Shown piece by piece: positions 1 to 7,547 of a DNA stretch of 57,121 bases. How positions within the stretch are numbered: the first letter of the stretch is position 1; every line of letters begins with the position of its first letter. The DNA is from Natronolimnohabitans innermongolicus JCM 12255 (GTDB lineage: Archaea; Halobacteriota; Halobacteria; Halobacteriales; Natrialbaceae): assembly GCF_000337215.1 (NCBI RefSeq), contig NZ_AOHZ01000107.1:1-57121 (forward strand), in the 5' to 3' direction. The notes beneath the pieces were generated by a model that worked only from the letters and a program-made list of their open reading frames with translations, did no database searches and was not told the DNA's origin. The translations under genes were made by a program, and so were the position numbers.

Positions 1-99
1 CTAACGGACACCGCTGACGCGGTGTCCTTGCTCTCTTCGATTTCACAGCGACAGCTGACCAGTATCAACAATCTCCTACAGAAGAGCGTCCTCCTTTAG
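1..99 (+). CDS. 3' end of an unidentified gene (partial, cut by window edge)
   Basis: The first 99 bases read as an open frame ending in TAG and give a C-terminus that includes SLLSSISQRQLTSINNLLQK. A near-identical C-terminus occurs in inverted orientation at 56974-57120. Over the first 86 bases the two copies differ at three positions, then they diverge just before their stops. Two copies of one coding 3' end suggest a repeated gene such as a transposase or another mobile-element gene, but the family cannot be named from this fragment. The last bases overlap the stop end of the minus-strand gene at 76-606. Confidence 0.55.
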   Translation, partial: LTDTADAVSLLSSISQRQLTSINNLLQKSVLL

Positions 100-606
100 G
101 GTTACAGTGAGATACTGAACGTGATTCACTTCCTTATCACTATGGCCAATCTGTTCCAAGAGTTCCGCCTCATGACCACCAACAACATCTACAACTTTAT
201 TGATCCTTGTAGGCCAGAGATCGCTATTTTCACCACTTGGTTCACATACTACGAAGCAAAGATTTGCTTCTCTCCGATTAGTCTCGGCGAGTAGTATGTC
301 TGCAGGGTTTTGAGAAACTTCACACAATGGATCAGTAAACCGGACTTCATACTCAGTCCGATAGCCATCCTCATTATCAGGATGAAACGCATCCTTCACT
401 GCTTTGAAAACTTTGAATGCAGGTTTTATCTCGTTCGTGAACTCTGACCTAACGAGTTCTAATGCTGAGTCATGACTGATGTCATTATATTCTTCTTCGT
501 ATTGGTCTCGAAACCGCTCCTTGTCATCTTCTAAAAGATCAGCGAACGAATTAGAAGAATCAACGGTTTCGGGACCCTTCATCATTAAACCTCCATGGGT
601 TCGCAA
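76..606 (-). CDS. Hypothetical protein, third gene of an AT-rich unit
   Basis: A 176-residue acidic protein with no membrane segment that I do not recognise. The middle has a hydrophobic strand followed by a conserved-looking stretch (ADILLAETNRR, then LCFVVCEPSGEN), which suggests a compact alpha/beta domain. No catalytic motif can be assigned with confidence. It overlaps the 3' end of the upstream gene (585-1670) by 22 bases, so the two are probably translated from one message. An alternative start is Met8 or Met9. Base composition is clearly lower in GC than the chromosomal genes further right, which suggests recent acquisition. Confidence 0.7.
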   Translation of the reverse strand: MRTHGGLMMKGPETVDSSNSFADLLEDDKERFRDQYEEEYNDISHDSALELVRSEFTNEIKPAFKVFKAVKDAFHPDNEDGYRTEYEVRFTDPLCEVSQNPADILLAETNRREANLCFVVCEPSGENSDLWPTRINKVVDVVGGHEAELLEQIGHSDKEVNHVQYLTVTLKEDALL

Positions 607-1670
607 TCAGAGTCGAAGTGGTCTTGAACGAAATTGAATACCCGGAATTGGGGATCAATATCGTTTCCGTCTATCGGATATACTCGGATACTCTCCCAAT
701 TGCCTTCGATCTCAGTTCTTCCAAACTTATCTTCATCGATCACTTCTGCACTAAATCTAGTATCTGTTGGGCTTGAAAACTCAGATAGTCCAAATTTCCA
801 TCGGTCTTCAGAAAGTCGGGATTCAAATCCTTCCAGTGGAGCTTTTGAGATCGGACTATTCAGGTCAATCTCCCACGGTTTCGATGACGAGATCTTCTGA
901 TCTGGATTAACTCCACTTTCAACAGAATGCGCACCACCGGAATTTATTGCGCGCTTCAGAATAAGCTGACGCTCCTTTTGCGATTGGAATAGATCCCAAG
1001 CCCTTGTTATAGAGCCTTTCTGATGTGTGATTATTCCCTCCTGTTTCAGACCAAATTTGTACTGATCGGGCCTTTCAAACCGTATGTTTGTAGGGAGGAT
1101 ACCATACTTCTTCCTCATCTCCTTGTATGTTTTCCTTCCATCAACAGCCCAATAGGTCATCGTTCGAGTAACATCTTCTCTCTTCTCCGCAGGGACGTCA
1201 GAATACTTAGATCGATGTCCCGTAAAGAACGGTATAATCACATCTGGATCGTCTCGAACAATACGAGCTCTCATGGAATCCATTTCTTGCATTGATATCC
1301 AGAAACGACCGATATTTGCCTGAGAAACTATGAATCTCTCAATCGTATCGGGCATTTCTTCGGATATGTTGGCAGTGGTGATGAATATAGGAAAATCATC
1401 ATCATAGTAAACATAATAAGGGATAGCTCTACCATTGCTATTAGCTGAAAGTAACTCCAGATTCTCCTCATTTTCTTCCCAAATCCGCTCAAAGTTTGAT
1501 TCGATCTCCGAGAAGAACTCTCTTCTTGTATTGAAATTATTAACAGATCCAATTATGTTGACATTCCTTCCAACATCATCAAGGACATCATTCCGATCAA
1601 TATATTCGAATAAATTCCGCTCATTGGAGAAAGTTTGCCCGCTAGCATCTAGGAAATCAAATTCGGGCAT
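585..1670 (-). CDS. Hypothetical protein, second gene of an AT-rich unit
   Basis: A 361-residue soluble protein with normal acidic haloarchaeal composition but low-GC codon use (many AT-ending codons). The N-terminal third has regular hydrophobic strands. The middle (about 150-230) is richer in basic and aromatic residues, for example YWAVDGRKTYKEMRKKYG, which could contact nucleic acid, but this is speculative. No signal peptide, Walker motif or zinc site is visible. It lies 46 bases after 1717-2346 and overlaps 76-606. The three-gene arrangement with a membrane-anchored first gene resembles small cargo or defence operons. Function unknown. Confidence 0.7.
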   Translation of the reverse strand: MPEFDFLDASGQTFSNERNLFEYIDRNDVLDDVGRNVNIIGSVNNFNTRREFFSEIESNFERIWEENEENLELLSANSNGRAIPYYVYYDDDFPIFITTANISEEMPDTIERFIVSQANIGRFWISMQEMDSMRARIVRDDPDVIIPFFTGHRSKYSDVPAEKREDVTRTMTYWAVDGRKTYKEMRKKYGILPTNIRFERPDQYKFGLKQEGIITHQKGSITRAWDLFQSQKERQLILKRAINSGGAHSVESGVNPDQKISSSKPWEIDLNSPISKAPLEGFESRLSEDRWKFGLSEFSSPTDTRFSAEVIDEDKFGRTEIEGNWESIRVYPIDGNDIDPQFRVFNFVQDHFDSDCEPMEV

Positions 1671-1716
1671 AGATCGTGAAGTCCGGTTTCTGTATATGTA
1701 ATATCACCAGAGGAAC

Positions 1717-2346
1717 TTAGTCTCTACTATCCTCGAGTGGATCGGCCTCAGTTGGATCGTCGTTGACTGAATCTCCATCGGTCGCATCATCGTCAACTGA
1801 ATAATCGTTGACCGAATCGTCTTCTAACCAATCTTTGCCAAAGAGTGACTTCCGTTCATTAGCTAAATCCTCTATCTCGTCCCATAGCTCATTTTGATCA
1901 ACTTCTGGGATATCATCATCTGCTCTCACTGAAGAAATTATACCTTTATAATTCAGAGCTTTTGTATAGAATTGAACTACCTTTTGTATATCATCCGATT
2001 TGAGTAGCCCGATATTATTGACATTCGATTCGAATACTAGTGTTGGAATTGATTCTGTAGGGGGCATTTCTTTTGGCTTTAGATAGTCTTCTGTTGAGGC
2101 TGAAGGTTTACCTCGAGAGTTCATCGTGTCCTTGCAGGTCTCGATTCCATTCATTCCCCTAATTTCCGACTTCAAGGCCCGCTTTAGCTTGATTCGCTCA
2201 ACTCGTTGTTTAACAATATATGTGGCAAGTCCACCTGTTAAAATCGTAGCTGCAATTCTAAGCCAGTCTGGAACCCATGAGAACCAACCTAATATCGATC
2301 CACCATTCTGGGTCGTTTCATTTGCTGCCTGAATTAGGAAATCCAT
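1717..2346 (-). CDS. Membrane-anchored hypothetical protein, first gene of an AT-rich unit
   Basis: Reading from the ATG at 2346 gives 209 residues. A longer form from 2385 adds 13 residues. The 2346 start is preferred because an AT-rich TATA-like element (ttattattcaa) lies about 30 bases upstream, as expected for a leaderless haloarchaeal message. One membrane helix (about residues 18-45, with WLRIAATILTGGLATYIV) is followed by a basic stop-transfer stretch, then a cytoplasmic helical domain with the pattern VFESNVNNIGLLKSDDIQKV. The tail is an acidic Asp/Ser/Asn repeat. The membrane anchor plus a small helical domain recalls accessory proteins of mobile islands. No named family. Confidence 0.65.
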   Translation of the reverse strand: MDFLIQAANETTQNGGSILGWFSWVPDWLRIAATILTGGLATYIVKQRVERIKLKRALKSEIRGMNGIETCKDTMNSRGKPSASTEDYLKPKEMPPTESIPTLVFESNVNNIGLLKSDDIQKVVQFYTKALNYKGIISSVRADDDIPEVDQNELWDEIEDLANERKSLFGKDWLEDDSVNDYSVDDDATDGDSVNDDPTEADPLEDSRD

Positions 2347-2385
2347 CTTATGGAAACCTTGAGTCGTGCTTGAATAATAAGACAT

Positions 2386-2584
2386 GAGATAGACGATGGA
2401 GGTGAGTGAAAGACCCCCGTTTCATGTGCTTCAACTGGAACTCATGTACGGAGACAGGGGGAGGGCTGTAATTTTTTTGTGCTGTCCCCTTGGGGACAGT
2501 GCGGAGGCGGGACGGTTGATTTGTGACCTCGGCCGTAGCCACACCGAATAGTCACGCCGCCAATCTGTCTCACCCTCGAGCGGG
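2386..2584. other. Non-coding stretch with a perfect hairpin
   Basis: No convincing gene. At 2482-2499 the sequence CTGTCCCCTTGGGGACAG forms an 8-bp perfect stem with a two-base loop. A T-run (2472-2478) lies immediately to its left. Read on the minus strand, the hairpin would be followed by an A-run, not a T-run, so it is not a standard terminator for either neighbour. It may be an operator or a relic of a mobile end. Confidence 0.4.
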
Positions 2585-2788
2585 GTGACTCACGGTCGGC
2601 CGAAGCGGTCGCACCACAACTCAGCCGATAGAGCGAGGACATCGAACCTCGAGATCGCCCGCGAACACGGAAATCTCACTCCTGCGGCAGTCGAGGAATT
2701 CGGTGGTCCCTCGAGCAGCCACGCCAGCCGCAGGTGCAAACAGGTAGCTCGGGACGGCCTTCTCGAGCAGATCGTGACCGGTCTCTAA
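2585..2788 (+). pseudogene. Decayed winged-helix (PhiH1 repressor-like) regulator
   Basis: From about 2640 to the stop at 2788 the frame reads LEIAREHGNLTPAAVEEFGG, then SHASRRCKQVARDGLLEQIV. This is the helix-turn-helix and recognition helix typical of haloarchaeal PhiH1-repressor-type winged-helix proteins. The residues before it look like random translation. The protein stops right after VTGL, where family members continue with the wing (usually Tyr plus a beta hairpin and an acidic tail). It therefore lacks both a proper N-terminus and the C-terminal half. This is a remnant in a region full of regulator debris. Confidence 0.5.
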
Positions 2789-2969
2789 TACCTGACGGCC
2801 TCTCACTAAGTTAGTTGTTCCTCTAGAAGTATGATTACGAGTTCCCTGTGGGGAGCCCATCAGAAGTCGTCTTCTGTGGAAGATATTTCTTCATTATCAG
2901 GACTGCAGTAAATACCCTACGTATTCTATCGATTTTGATAGTCCATTCACCGGGAGACCGTCTAGAACG

Positions 2970-3158
2970 GTGGAGCTGCTCTTAGAGAACGTGGGTATTC
3001 CGACAGCTACGATCGCTTTTGAAACTCGAGAGAGTACTGCAGTGCCCGGATTACAGGTCAGCGACCTCGCAGCAGACGCCTGGGTTCGAAACGGGCGGAA
3101 ATCAGACTGTGGGCTGACTGTAAAGCAGAGTCCGCAACTGCAGTTCACAACGGAGTAG
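2970..3158 (+). pseudogene. C-terminal gene fragment, possibly DUF3800-like
   Basis: The 62-residue frame contains LQVSDLAADAWVRNGRK, which resembles the C-terminal LQ-x-AD motif of DUF3800 (RNase H-fold) proteins linked to mobile elements. It is far too short to be intact, and nothing upstream in frame extends it. The assignment rests on one short motif, so it is tentative. It could also be a chance open frame. Confidence 0.22.
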
Positions 3159-3348
3159 CGCTGTTACTCGTGTTGCGTCGCCGGAACTTACCAGCCGCAT
3201 GGAACTCAGTACCCTCAAAGAGGAATCGCCGCTCCCTGGGACACCCATCAACCTAAATATATATCCACAGGGCCGATAAAACTACAGCTATATCTCCCCT
3301 GTGGAAAAGTTACGCCAGCGATCCAATGGCGACCGAGAGAGCACACCG

Positions 3349-3735
3349 ATGTCCGAATTCGAAACCAACAACACGTCGATCCCCGATCCGAACGATTTCG
3401 ACCTCGAGGAGGCCGACGTACCGTCACGCCTCGAGTACCGAACTGCATTCGAAGAGGCGCTGACACAGCACGGCTTCCCGGATACGCTCGTCCTGTCCCG
3501 CGAGCGGGCGGAAGACGTCTTCCACGACCGACGCCTCGAGATCCTCGACTACCTGACGGACCACGACCCGCACTCGGTTCGCGCGCTCGCCGACGAACTG
3601 GGGTACGACAAAGGTGCCGTGAGCCGCGACCTCCAGACGCTCGCCGGTCTCGACGTCGTCGAGTACGTCGAACGCGGCCGTGCGAAAGCGCCGCGACTCA
3701 AACACGAACACGTCGTTATCGAACCGGTCGTCTGA
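3349..3735 (+). CDS. HVO_A0114-like winged-helix DNA-binding protein
   Basis: A 128-residue protein from ATG 3349. A GTG at 3301 would add 16 residues with poor composition. The acidic N-terminus leads into a LSRERAEDVFHDRRLEILDY segment and a winged helix (ALADELGYDKGAVSRDLQTL), ending in a wing with the basic tail GRAKAPRLKHEHVVIEPVV. This is the pattern of the haloarchaeal HVO_A0114 family of putative DNA-binding proteins, often found beside toxin-like genes. No partner toxin is recognisable next to it. Fragments of relatives lie at 4674-4789, 7548-7590 and 7742-7800. Confidence 0.82.
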   Translation: MSEFETNNTSIPDPNDFDLEEADVPSRLEYRTAFEEALTQHGFPDTLVLSRERAEDVFHDRRLEILDYLTDHDPHSVRALADELGYDKGAVSRDLQTLAGLDVVEYVERGRAKAPRLKHEHVVIEPVV

Positions 3736-3987
3736 CTCGATTCGAGAGTTCATCGTTCTCGTCGCTGCGTTGCATAGTCGGTGGACGTTGCCGATCGGAC
3801 CATCAGCACACTGAGGAAACGTGACACCCTCCGCGAAATGGTTCTGCCCGGTGGCGCCGTGAGTGAGCCGAACGCCGTCAGGGAGCACGTCACGCGGCCG
3901 TCGACGCCTTCAGCGAGGAGGGCCACGGCGTTCCGACGCGAGAACCGGAGATCGACTACTGACTGACGCCAGCGACCGAGAACTGAG
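3736..3987 (+). other. Gene debris between regulator and VapBC
   Basis: No intact gene. A broken frame ends in HAAVDAFSEEGHGVPTREPE just before 3965 and appears to be joined by a frameshift to an upstream piece containing EPNAVREH. It looks like the 3' end of a decayed small gene, perhaps an antitoxin, but the family is not certain. Confidence 0.25.
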
Positions 3988-4383
3988 TCAGTAGTCCGTC
4001 ACGTCGACGACCGCCGTCGTTTCCGGGTGGGTGAGATCGCTATCGCTCGAGACGACCGTTGCATCGCGGGTTCGACCGAGCGCTGCGACGAGCGCGTCGA
4101 CGCCGTCGAGAAACGGACCCTGTGGGCCGATTTCGTCCGCAATTCGCGCGGCCTCGATCGAGAGCTCTCGATCGACTTCGTAGACGTCGATCCAGGCGAG
4201 GGCGTCGATCGCCCGATCGACATCACCCGCTGGGAGGTTGCCGATCCCGACGATCGTCTCGGCGTAGGCCGGTGCGGGAGTGCTCCATCGTTCGTCGTCC
4301 CCACCGTTTGCCTCGTAAAACTCCTTCGTGGCGGGCTCACCGTTGAGATAGTCGATAAGGAAATTCGCGTCGAGAACCTTCAT
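3988..4383 (-). CDS. vapC: VapC-type PIN-domain ribonuclease toxin
   Basis: A 131-residue PIN-domain protein. The acidic metal-binding set is visible: Asp5 in VLDANFLIDYL, Glu42 in PAYAETIVG, Asp93/Asp96 in FLDGVDALVA, and Asp114/Asp116 in VVSSDSDL. VapC toxins cleave RNA (often tRNA or rRNA) when not held by their antitoxin. The start overlaps the stop of the upstream antitoxin gene by four bases (4380-4383), the usual translationally coupled arrangement. The gene looks intact. Target RNA cannot be inferred. Confidence 0.9.
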   Translation of the reverse strand: MKVLDANFLIDYLNGEPATKEFYEANGGDDERWSTPAPAYAETIVGIGNLPAGDVDRAIDALAWIDVYEVDRELSIEAARIADEIGPQGPFLDGVDALVAALGRTRDATVVSSDSDLTHPETTAVVDVTDY

Positions 4384-4619
4384 GGATCGCCGAGCCGTCG
4401 CATCCGTTCGCGTCGTTTTTCAGTCGCGTTCTCGCGGCCCTCACGAAGGCGATCAGCCTGCTCGTCCGAGAGGATACCGAACCCGTCGTCGAAACCGGCC
4501 TCGGAATCTTCCAAGACCCGCTCGAGGACGTCGTTGTAACTCTCGTTCTCTCGCTTTCGCCGCTCGAGTTCGCGTTTCACACGGTCACTGATCCGGATCT
4601 GCTCGTTTGCCGCACCCAT
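4380..4619 (-). CDS. vapB: VapB-like antitoxin
   Basis: A 79-residue, highly charged protein. The N-terminus (EQIRISDRVKRELERRKREN) fits a short DNA-binding antitoxin domain, and the C-terminus is an acidic then basic helix (DEQADRLREGRENATEKRRE) that would wrap the PIN toxin. It is directly upstream of vapC with a 4-base overlap. Such antitoxins neutralise the toxin and repress their own promoter, which should lie just right of 4619. Confidence 0.82.
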   Translation of the reverse strand: MGAANEQIRISDRVKRELERRKRENESYNDVLERVLEDSEAGFDDGFGILSDEQADRLREGRENATEKRRERMRRLGDP

Positions 4620-4673
4620 GTGTTGACATCAGTGTCGACGCTACTTCGGCTTTTGGTTACCGCCAGCGGTATC

Positions 4674-4789
4674 GTGAGCCGCGATTGCCGGACGCTCGCC
4701 AGTCTCGATCGTCGAGTCCGTCGAAGAAAACCGTGCGAAAGCGCCGCGATTCAAACACGAACACGTCGGTATCGAACCGGTCGTCTGGC
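4674..4789 (+). pseudogene. 3' fragment of an HVO_A0114-like regulator
   Basis: This stretch aligns base by base with 3619-3735, the recognition helix through the stop of the intact regulator. Both share a long block encoding RAKAPR and the segment through to ATCGAACCGGTCGTCTG. Indels break the frame and the N-terminal half is missing, so it is a dead copy. Confidence 0.7.
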
Positions 4790-4826
4790 GCAGTTCGAGA
4801 CCGTCCGCTCGTTCTCAACGTCATGC

Positions 4827-5006
4827 GACAGACCTCCCAGAGAGCAGTCGCGAACTCGCCCGCCTCGTCGATCGGCACCCGCCGAAGGTGTCCCAGAACG
4901 TCGCCGAACTCGCCGACTACGGACTGCAATCCATCGAGCACGGCCAGTACTCAGGGGGAAAATGCGCAGCTACTGTAACGATTCCCGGAAACTGTGTCAC
5001 TACATG
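4827..5006 (+). pseudogene. Fragment of a second winged-helix gene
   Basis: The frame reads SSRELARLVDRHPPKVSQNV, then AELADYGLQSIEHGQYSGG, and stops at about 5006. The first part is a clear helix-turn-helix of the same general class as the neighbouring regulators. No start or N-terminus is present. Part of its 3' portion (cgagcacggccagtac and the gtaacgattccc segment) recurs in altered form at 7868-7970. That points to a shared, scrambled origin for the two debris fields. Confidence 0.5.
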
Positions 5007-5246
5007 ACCGGAGAGAGACGCCACTGAAAGCTCGTAGACGAGCCCACCCCCTGAAACTGCTCGCCCGCCGATAGCGCGGTCAAGCTTCCGGCGGCCCAGT
5101 TCTCTCTCCTGACGATCTCCCACCGGAACGCGACCGCTCTGGAGACGCGTGCTTCGAGCACCCCGAAATGCACTCAACCGATCCAGACAGAGGGGTGTGC
5201 GAACTGGGCAGGAAAACCTATTGTGATACATATATAACACTAGAAC
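5007..5246. other. Intergenic region, no gene seen
   Basis: No supported coding sequence. Towards the right end an AT-rich element (acatatataaca, about 5229-5240) precedes the small membrane-protein gene. It is closer to that ATG than a standard leaderless promoter would be. Confidence 0.4.
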
Positions 5247-5468
5247 ATGGATACAGATAACCTGAACTCGGGAACGGTACCCGATTTTTCTTTTCGTATC
5301 CTCGCACTTTGCATAGTCTTCCTCGTAGCCTCGAGAGTTGCTATGGGGTGGGTATACGAGTTTATTTCTAACGGAAACTGGTTGGCTGGTATCTCGGGTG
5401 GTATACTCGCGAGTCTTCTCGCCTATTGGCTCTACACGATCGCCGTCGACTCTCCGAGTGAGGAATAA
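5247..5468 (+). CDS. Small two-helix membrane protein
   Basis: A 73-residue protein with two hydrophobic segments (about 15-37, FRILALCIVFLVASRVAMG, and 46-66, LAGISGGILASLLAYWLYTI) joined by a short loop, ending in an acidic tail. Codon use is AT-richer than the chromosome on the right. No family recognised. It stands alone, convergent with the Bat-like regulator at 5517-6182, and is probably part of the acquired region. Confidence 0.55.
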   Translation: MDTDNLNSGTVPDFSFRILALCIVFLVASRVAMGWVYEFISNGNWLAGISGGILASLLAYWLYTIAVDSPSEE

Positions 5469-5516
5469 CACTCCTCCCTACTGGGATGTGAGTTACCGGC
5501 ACCGAATAGCCGGTGA

Positions 5517-6182
5517 TCAATCTGGCTGTTCACTGTCATCCATCAGGGACGAAACGATGAGCCGTTTCGTCCCGCGCCGGAGGAGACCACTGGCTGCGGG
5601 TTCGGAGATATCCAGCGTAGCGGCGACCTCGCTGAGCGTTGCGTTCCGTGGGTCGTCGAAATACCCTGTCTCGAGTGCGACGAGGAGTGCCTCTCGTTGG
5701 CTCTCGGTCAACCCCGCGTCCGTATCCCCTAAACTAGCGTAGTCGTTTACGCGCAGTAACTCGATAGCGATGTCGTTCTGTTCTGCATAGTCCCATACCG
5801 GGGCCAGATTCGTCCGGTCGGGCATCCATACCGTTAGAATCCAACCGGTTCCGTCGTTCTCCATGTCGAGTATGACGCCGTTCGCGGCCGAAATAATCGG
5901 TGAGACGATCTTCGCTTCGTCCGTATACTCGAAGCGATAGATCGCCTTCTCGTCTCTGGTTTCGATAACGCGTTCGAACTCGCCGATGGTGTGATCGTTC
6001 CGCAATCCGTCTTCGAACTGGGTGAAATCGGGAGACTGAACGCGGTAGAAGAATTTTCCCGATGTCGGGTCAGTTCCCGCCTCTAACACCGACTCGACGT
6101 TCGAACTCCGGTCGTGAGCGACTGTCTTTGTGAGCACGATATCAGGGTGCTCGACTCGGACGACGGCCGTAATATCGGTCAC
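5517..6182 (-). CDS. Bat-type HTH-10 transcriptional regulator
   Basis: A 221-residue protein using GTG as start. Residues 1-150 form the N-terminal sensor-like region seen in short bacterio-opsin-activator-type regulators. Residues about 157-212 are the HTH-10 domain (LTESQREALLVALETGYFDD, then LSEVAATLDISEPAASGLLR). Proteins of this type are haloarchaeal transcription factors without a phosphorylation site. The gene is divergent from the EamA unit at 6412-6983, and the 230 bases between them hold both promoters, so local control is plausible. Confidence 0.85.
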   Translation of the reverse strand: MTDITAVVRVEHPDIVLTKTVAHDRSSNVESVLEAGTDPTSGKFFYRVQSPDFTQFEDGLRNDHTIGEFERVIETRDEKAIYRFEYTDEAKIVSPIISAANGVILDMENDGTGWILTVWMPDRTNLAPVWDYAEQNDIAIELLRVNDYASLGDTDAGLTESQREALLVALETGYFDDPRNATLSEVAATLDISEPAASGLLRRGTKRLIVSSLMDDSEQPD

Positions 6183-6411
6183 TGTTTTATCGAGTAGGCA
6201 CCGTATGAGTATGTATATCTAGTGATGCCCGCAGCAGCATCACTCTCACTCCTGAAATAATCATCCGCTTTGCTTGCCCTCGTCGCCCTCACTGCATCCA
6301 CCGAGCGACCTGCAAAAGCGATCGGAATCCACGAAATCTTCGAGACCCGGTATAAATGGATTATTCGATTAAGAGGGAGACCAATGCGGACACGGTCGGT
6401 ATACGATATGT

Positions 6412-6558
6412 ATGGCACAGAGACACCGTGTCGATGACCGGGACAGCGACACTGAGGCAACGTTCTCCCTCCTCGCCGAAGTCACCCCACCGTTCGAGAC
6501 CAGTCGCTTCGAGCGTCTCTGGGCGTCGCTGTGCAACCAGTACGGTGACTCTCGATAA
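6412..6558 (+). CDS. Small ORF coupled to the EamA gene
   Basis: A 48-residue hydrophilic frame (starting MAQRHRVDDRDSDTEA and ending ERLWASLCNQYGDSR). Its TAA overlaps the ATG of the permease gene by one base (TAATG at 6556-6560). A TATA-like gtataaatgg lies at about 6350-6359. The tight stop-start junction and the upstream promoter suggest it is translated and couples expression of the permease. No family is recognised, and it could instead be a decayed leader of a longer gene. Confidence 0.4.
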   Translation: MAQRHRVDDRDSDTEATFSLLAEVTPPFETSRFERLWASLCNQYGDSR

Positions 6559-6983
6559 TGGGGGTCCCCGAGATAGATTCGGCCGTGTTCTTCGGTTCGA
6601 TTACGATGGTAACCTGGGGACTGTGGGTAGTCCTGGGCAACGCTGCGTCGGAGTCGATCGATCCGAGGACGGCCGCCGCGATCTCCTACCTCGTCGCGGG
6701 ACCCCTTGCGCTCGGATACATCCTCGTTTCGGACGCCTCGCTTGCCGTTACTGCAAGAGGAGGGCTGCTCGCCGGCGTGGCCGGATTGTTCACCGGAATC
6801 GGTCTGATTTCGATGTACATCGGCTTCTCCGGAGGGTCAACGACCGTCGTGTCTACTCTCGGGGCGATGTACTTCGTCGTCGCGGCGCTCATCGGTATGG
6901 TCATCCTCGGAGACGAGGTTACGATAACGAGATTTGCCGGGATAGTGTTCGCAATTATCGGGGTCATCCTGGTTTCCCAGTGA
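6558..6983 (+). CDS. Single-EamA-domain DMT-family membrane protein
   Basis: A 141-residue protein with about five hydrophobic helices ending in the EamA signature region (ALIGMVILGDEVTITRFAGI, then IIGVILVSQ). Full-length drug/metabolite transporters have ten helices in two EamA repeats. This protein is one repeat, so it would have to work as a dimer, as small DMT transporters do. Substrate cannot be predicted. It is coupled to the 48-residue frame upstream. Confidence 0.82.
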   Translation: MGVPEIDSAVFFGSITMVTWGLWVVLGNAASESIDPRTAAAISYLVAGPLALGYILVSDASLAVTARGGLLAGVAGLFTGIGLISMYIGFSGGSTTVVSTLGAMYFVVAALIGMVILGDEVTITRFAGIVFAIIGVILVSQ

Positions 6984-6990
6984 CATCCTT

Positions 6991-7008
6991 CGCGCCCTGA
7001 AGGGCGCG
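6991..7008. terminator. GC-rich hairpin after the EamA gene
   Basis: CGCGCCCTGAAGGGCGCG is an 8-bp perfect stem with a two-base loop, starting 8 bases after the EamA stop. It could end that transcript, although no T-run follows. Similar hairpins followed by GGGATT occur near ends of IS200/IS605-type elements in haloarchaea, so it may be a relic of one. That second reading is from memory and uncertain. Confidence 0.35.
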
Positions 7009-7066
7009 GGATTACCCCCGCGAGTGAGTAAAGAGGGTGCCGAGACTCCGATCGTTCGGTTCGACT

Positions 7067-7156
7067 CTAGAGCAAACCAAGTCCCAGCAGCGCCGAAACG
7101 ACGCTGCCAACGATGCCAAGCACTGCGAGAATCGTTCCCTTTTGCTTTCTGCTCAT
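7067..7156 (-). CDS. Very small single-helix membrane protein
   Basis: The 29-residue frame is a basic start (MSRKQKGT) followed by one hydrophobic helix (ILAVLGIVGSVVSALLGLGL). Small membrane peptides of this shape are common in haloarchaea. It lies downstream of, and on the same strand as, the broken membrane gene at 7315-7489. No function can be given. Longer in-frame starts up to 7258 add residues of poor composition. Confidence 0.4.
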   Translation of the reverse strand: MSRKQKGTILAVLGIVGSVVSALLGLGLL

Positions 7157-7314
7157 GGTTTGAGTACGCAATTCAGGTGCAAAGAACTTCGGACGCGTTC
7201 TGTGGGCGAGGGGTGTCAACCGATAATCACGGAGCGTACTCGGAGTGCGAACAATCACACGTGCCGTGAGTCCCGTAGCGAACGGGAAGGACAGGTGATC
7301 GATTACCCGTTGCG

Positions 7315-7489
7315 CTACGCAGTCTGTCTGTAGCCATCAACGAACATCAGTACGACAAAGACTGCGATCGCGATGAACAGCATTAGCCCCCCCGCCGTAG
7401 TCAGCCCCGAAGACACGCCAGGCGATAACAGCTGTAAGCGCCGAAATCAGGCACATCACAAAGAGACGCTTGTCGGAGGGAGTGGCCAT
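7315..7489 (-). pseudogene. Two-helix membrane protein broken at a G7 run
   Basis: From ATG 7489 the frame encodes a first membrane helix (LFVMCLISALTAVIAWRVFG) and then enters a run of seven Gs (C7 on the plus strand, 7387-7393). Removing one base there restores a frame with a second helix (LMLFIAIAVFVVLMFVDGY) and a stop at 7315. As written, the product loses the second helix. This could be a true frameshift, length variation of the run, or a sequencing error in the homopolymer. Confidence 0.5.
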
Positions 7490-7547
7490 ACATGACAGTA
7501 GTTTCCAACCGAACAGATACGTTCTAGAATTAACCGCGTTCATCGAA

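Noticed and set aside
2482-2499. Hairpin CTGTCCCCTTGGGGACAG considered as an intrinsic terminator
   Set aside because: The T-run lies on the wrong side for either flanking transcript, so a terminator role is not supported.
3424-3888. 154-codon minus-strand frame opposite the HVO_A0114-like gene
   Set aside because: Antisense shadow. The plus frame has the winged helix and matches the decayed copies.
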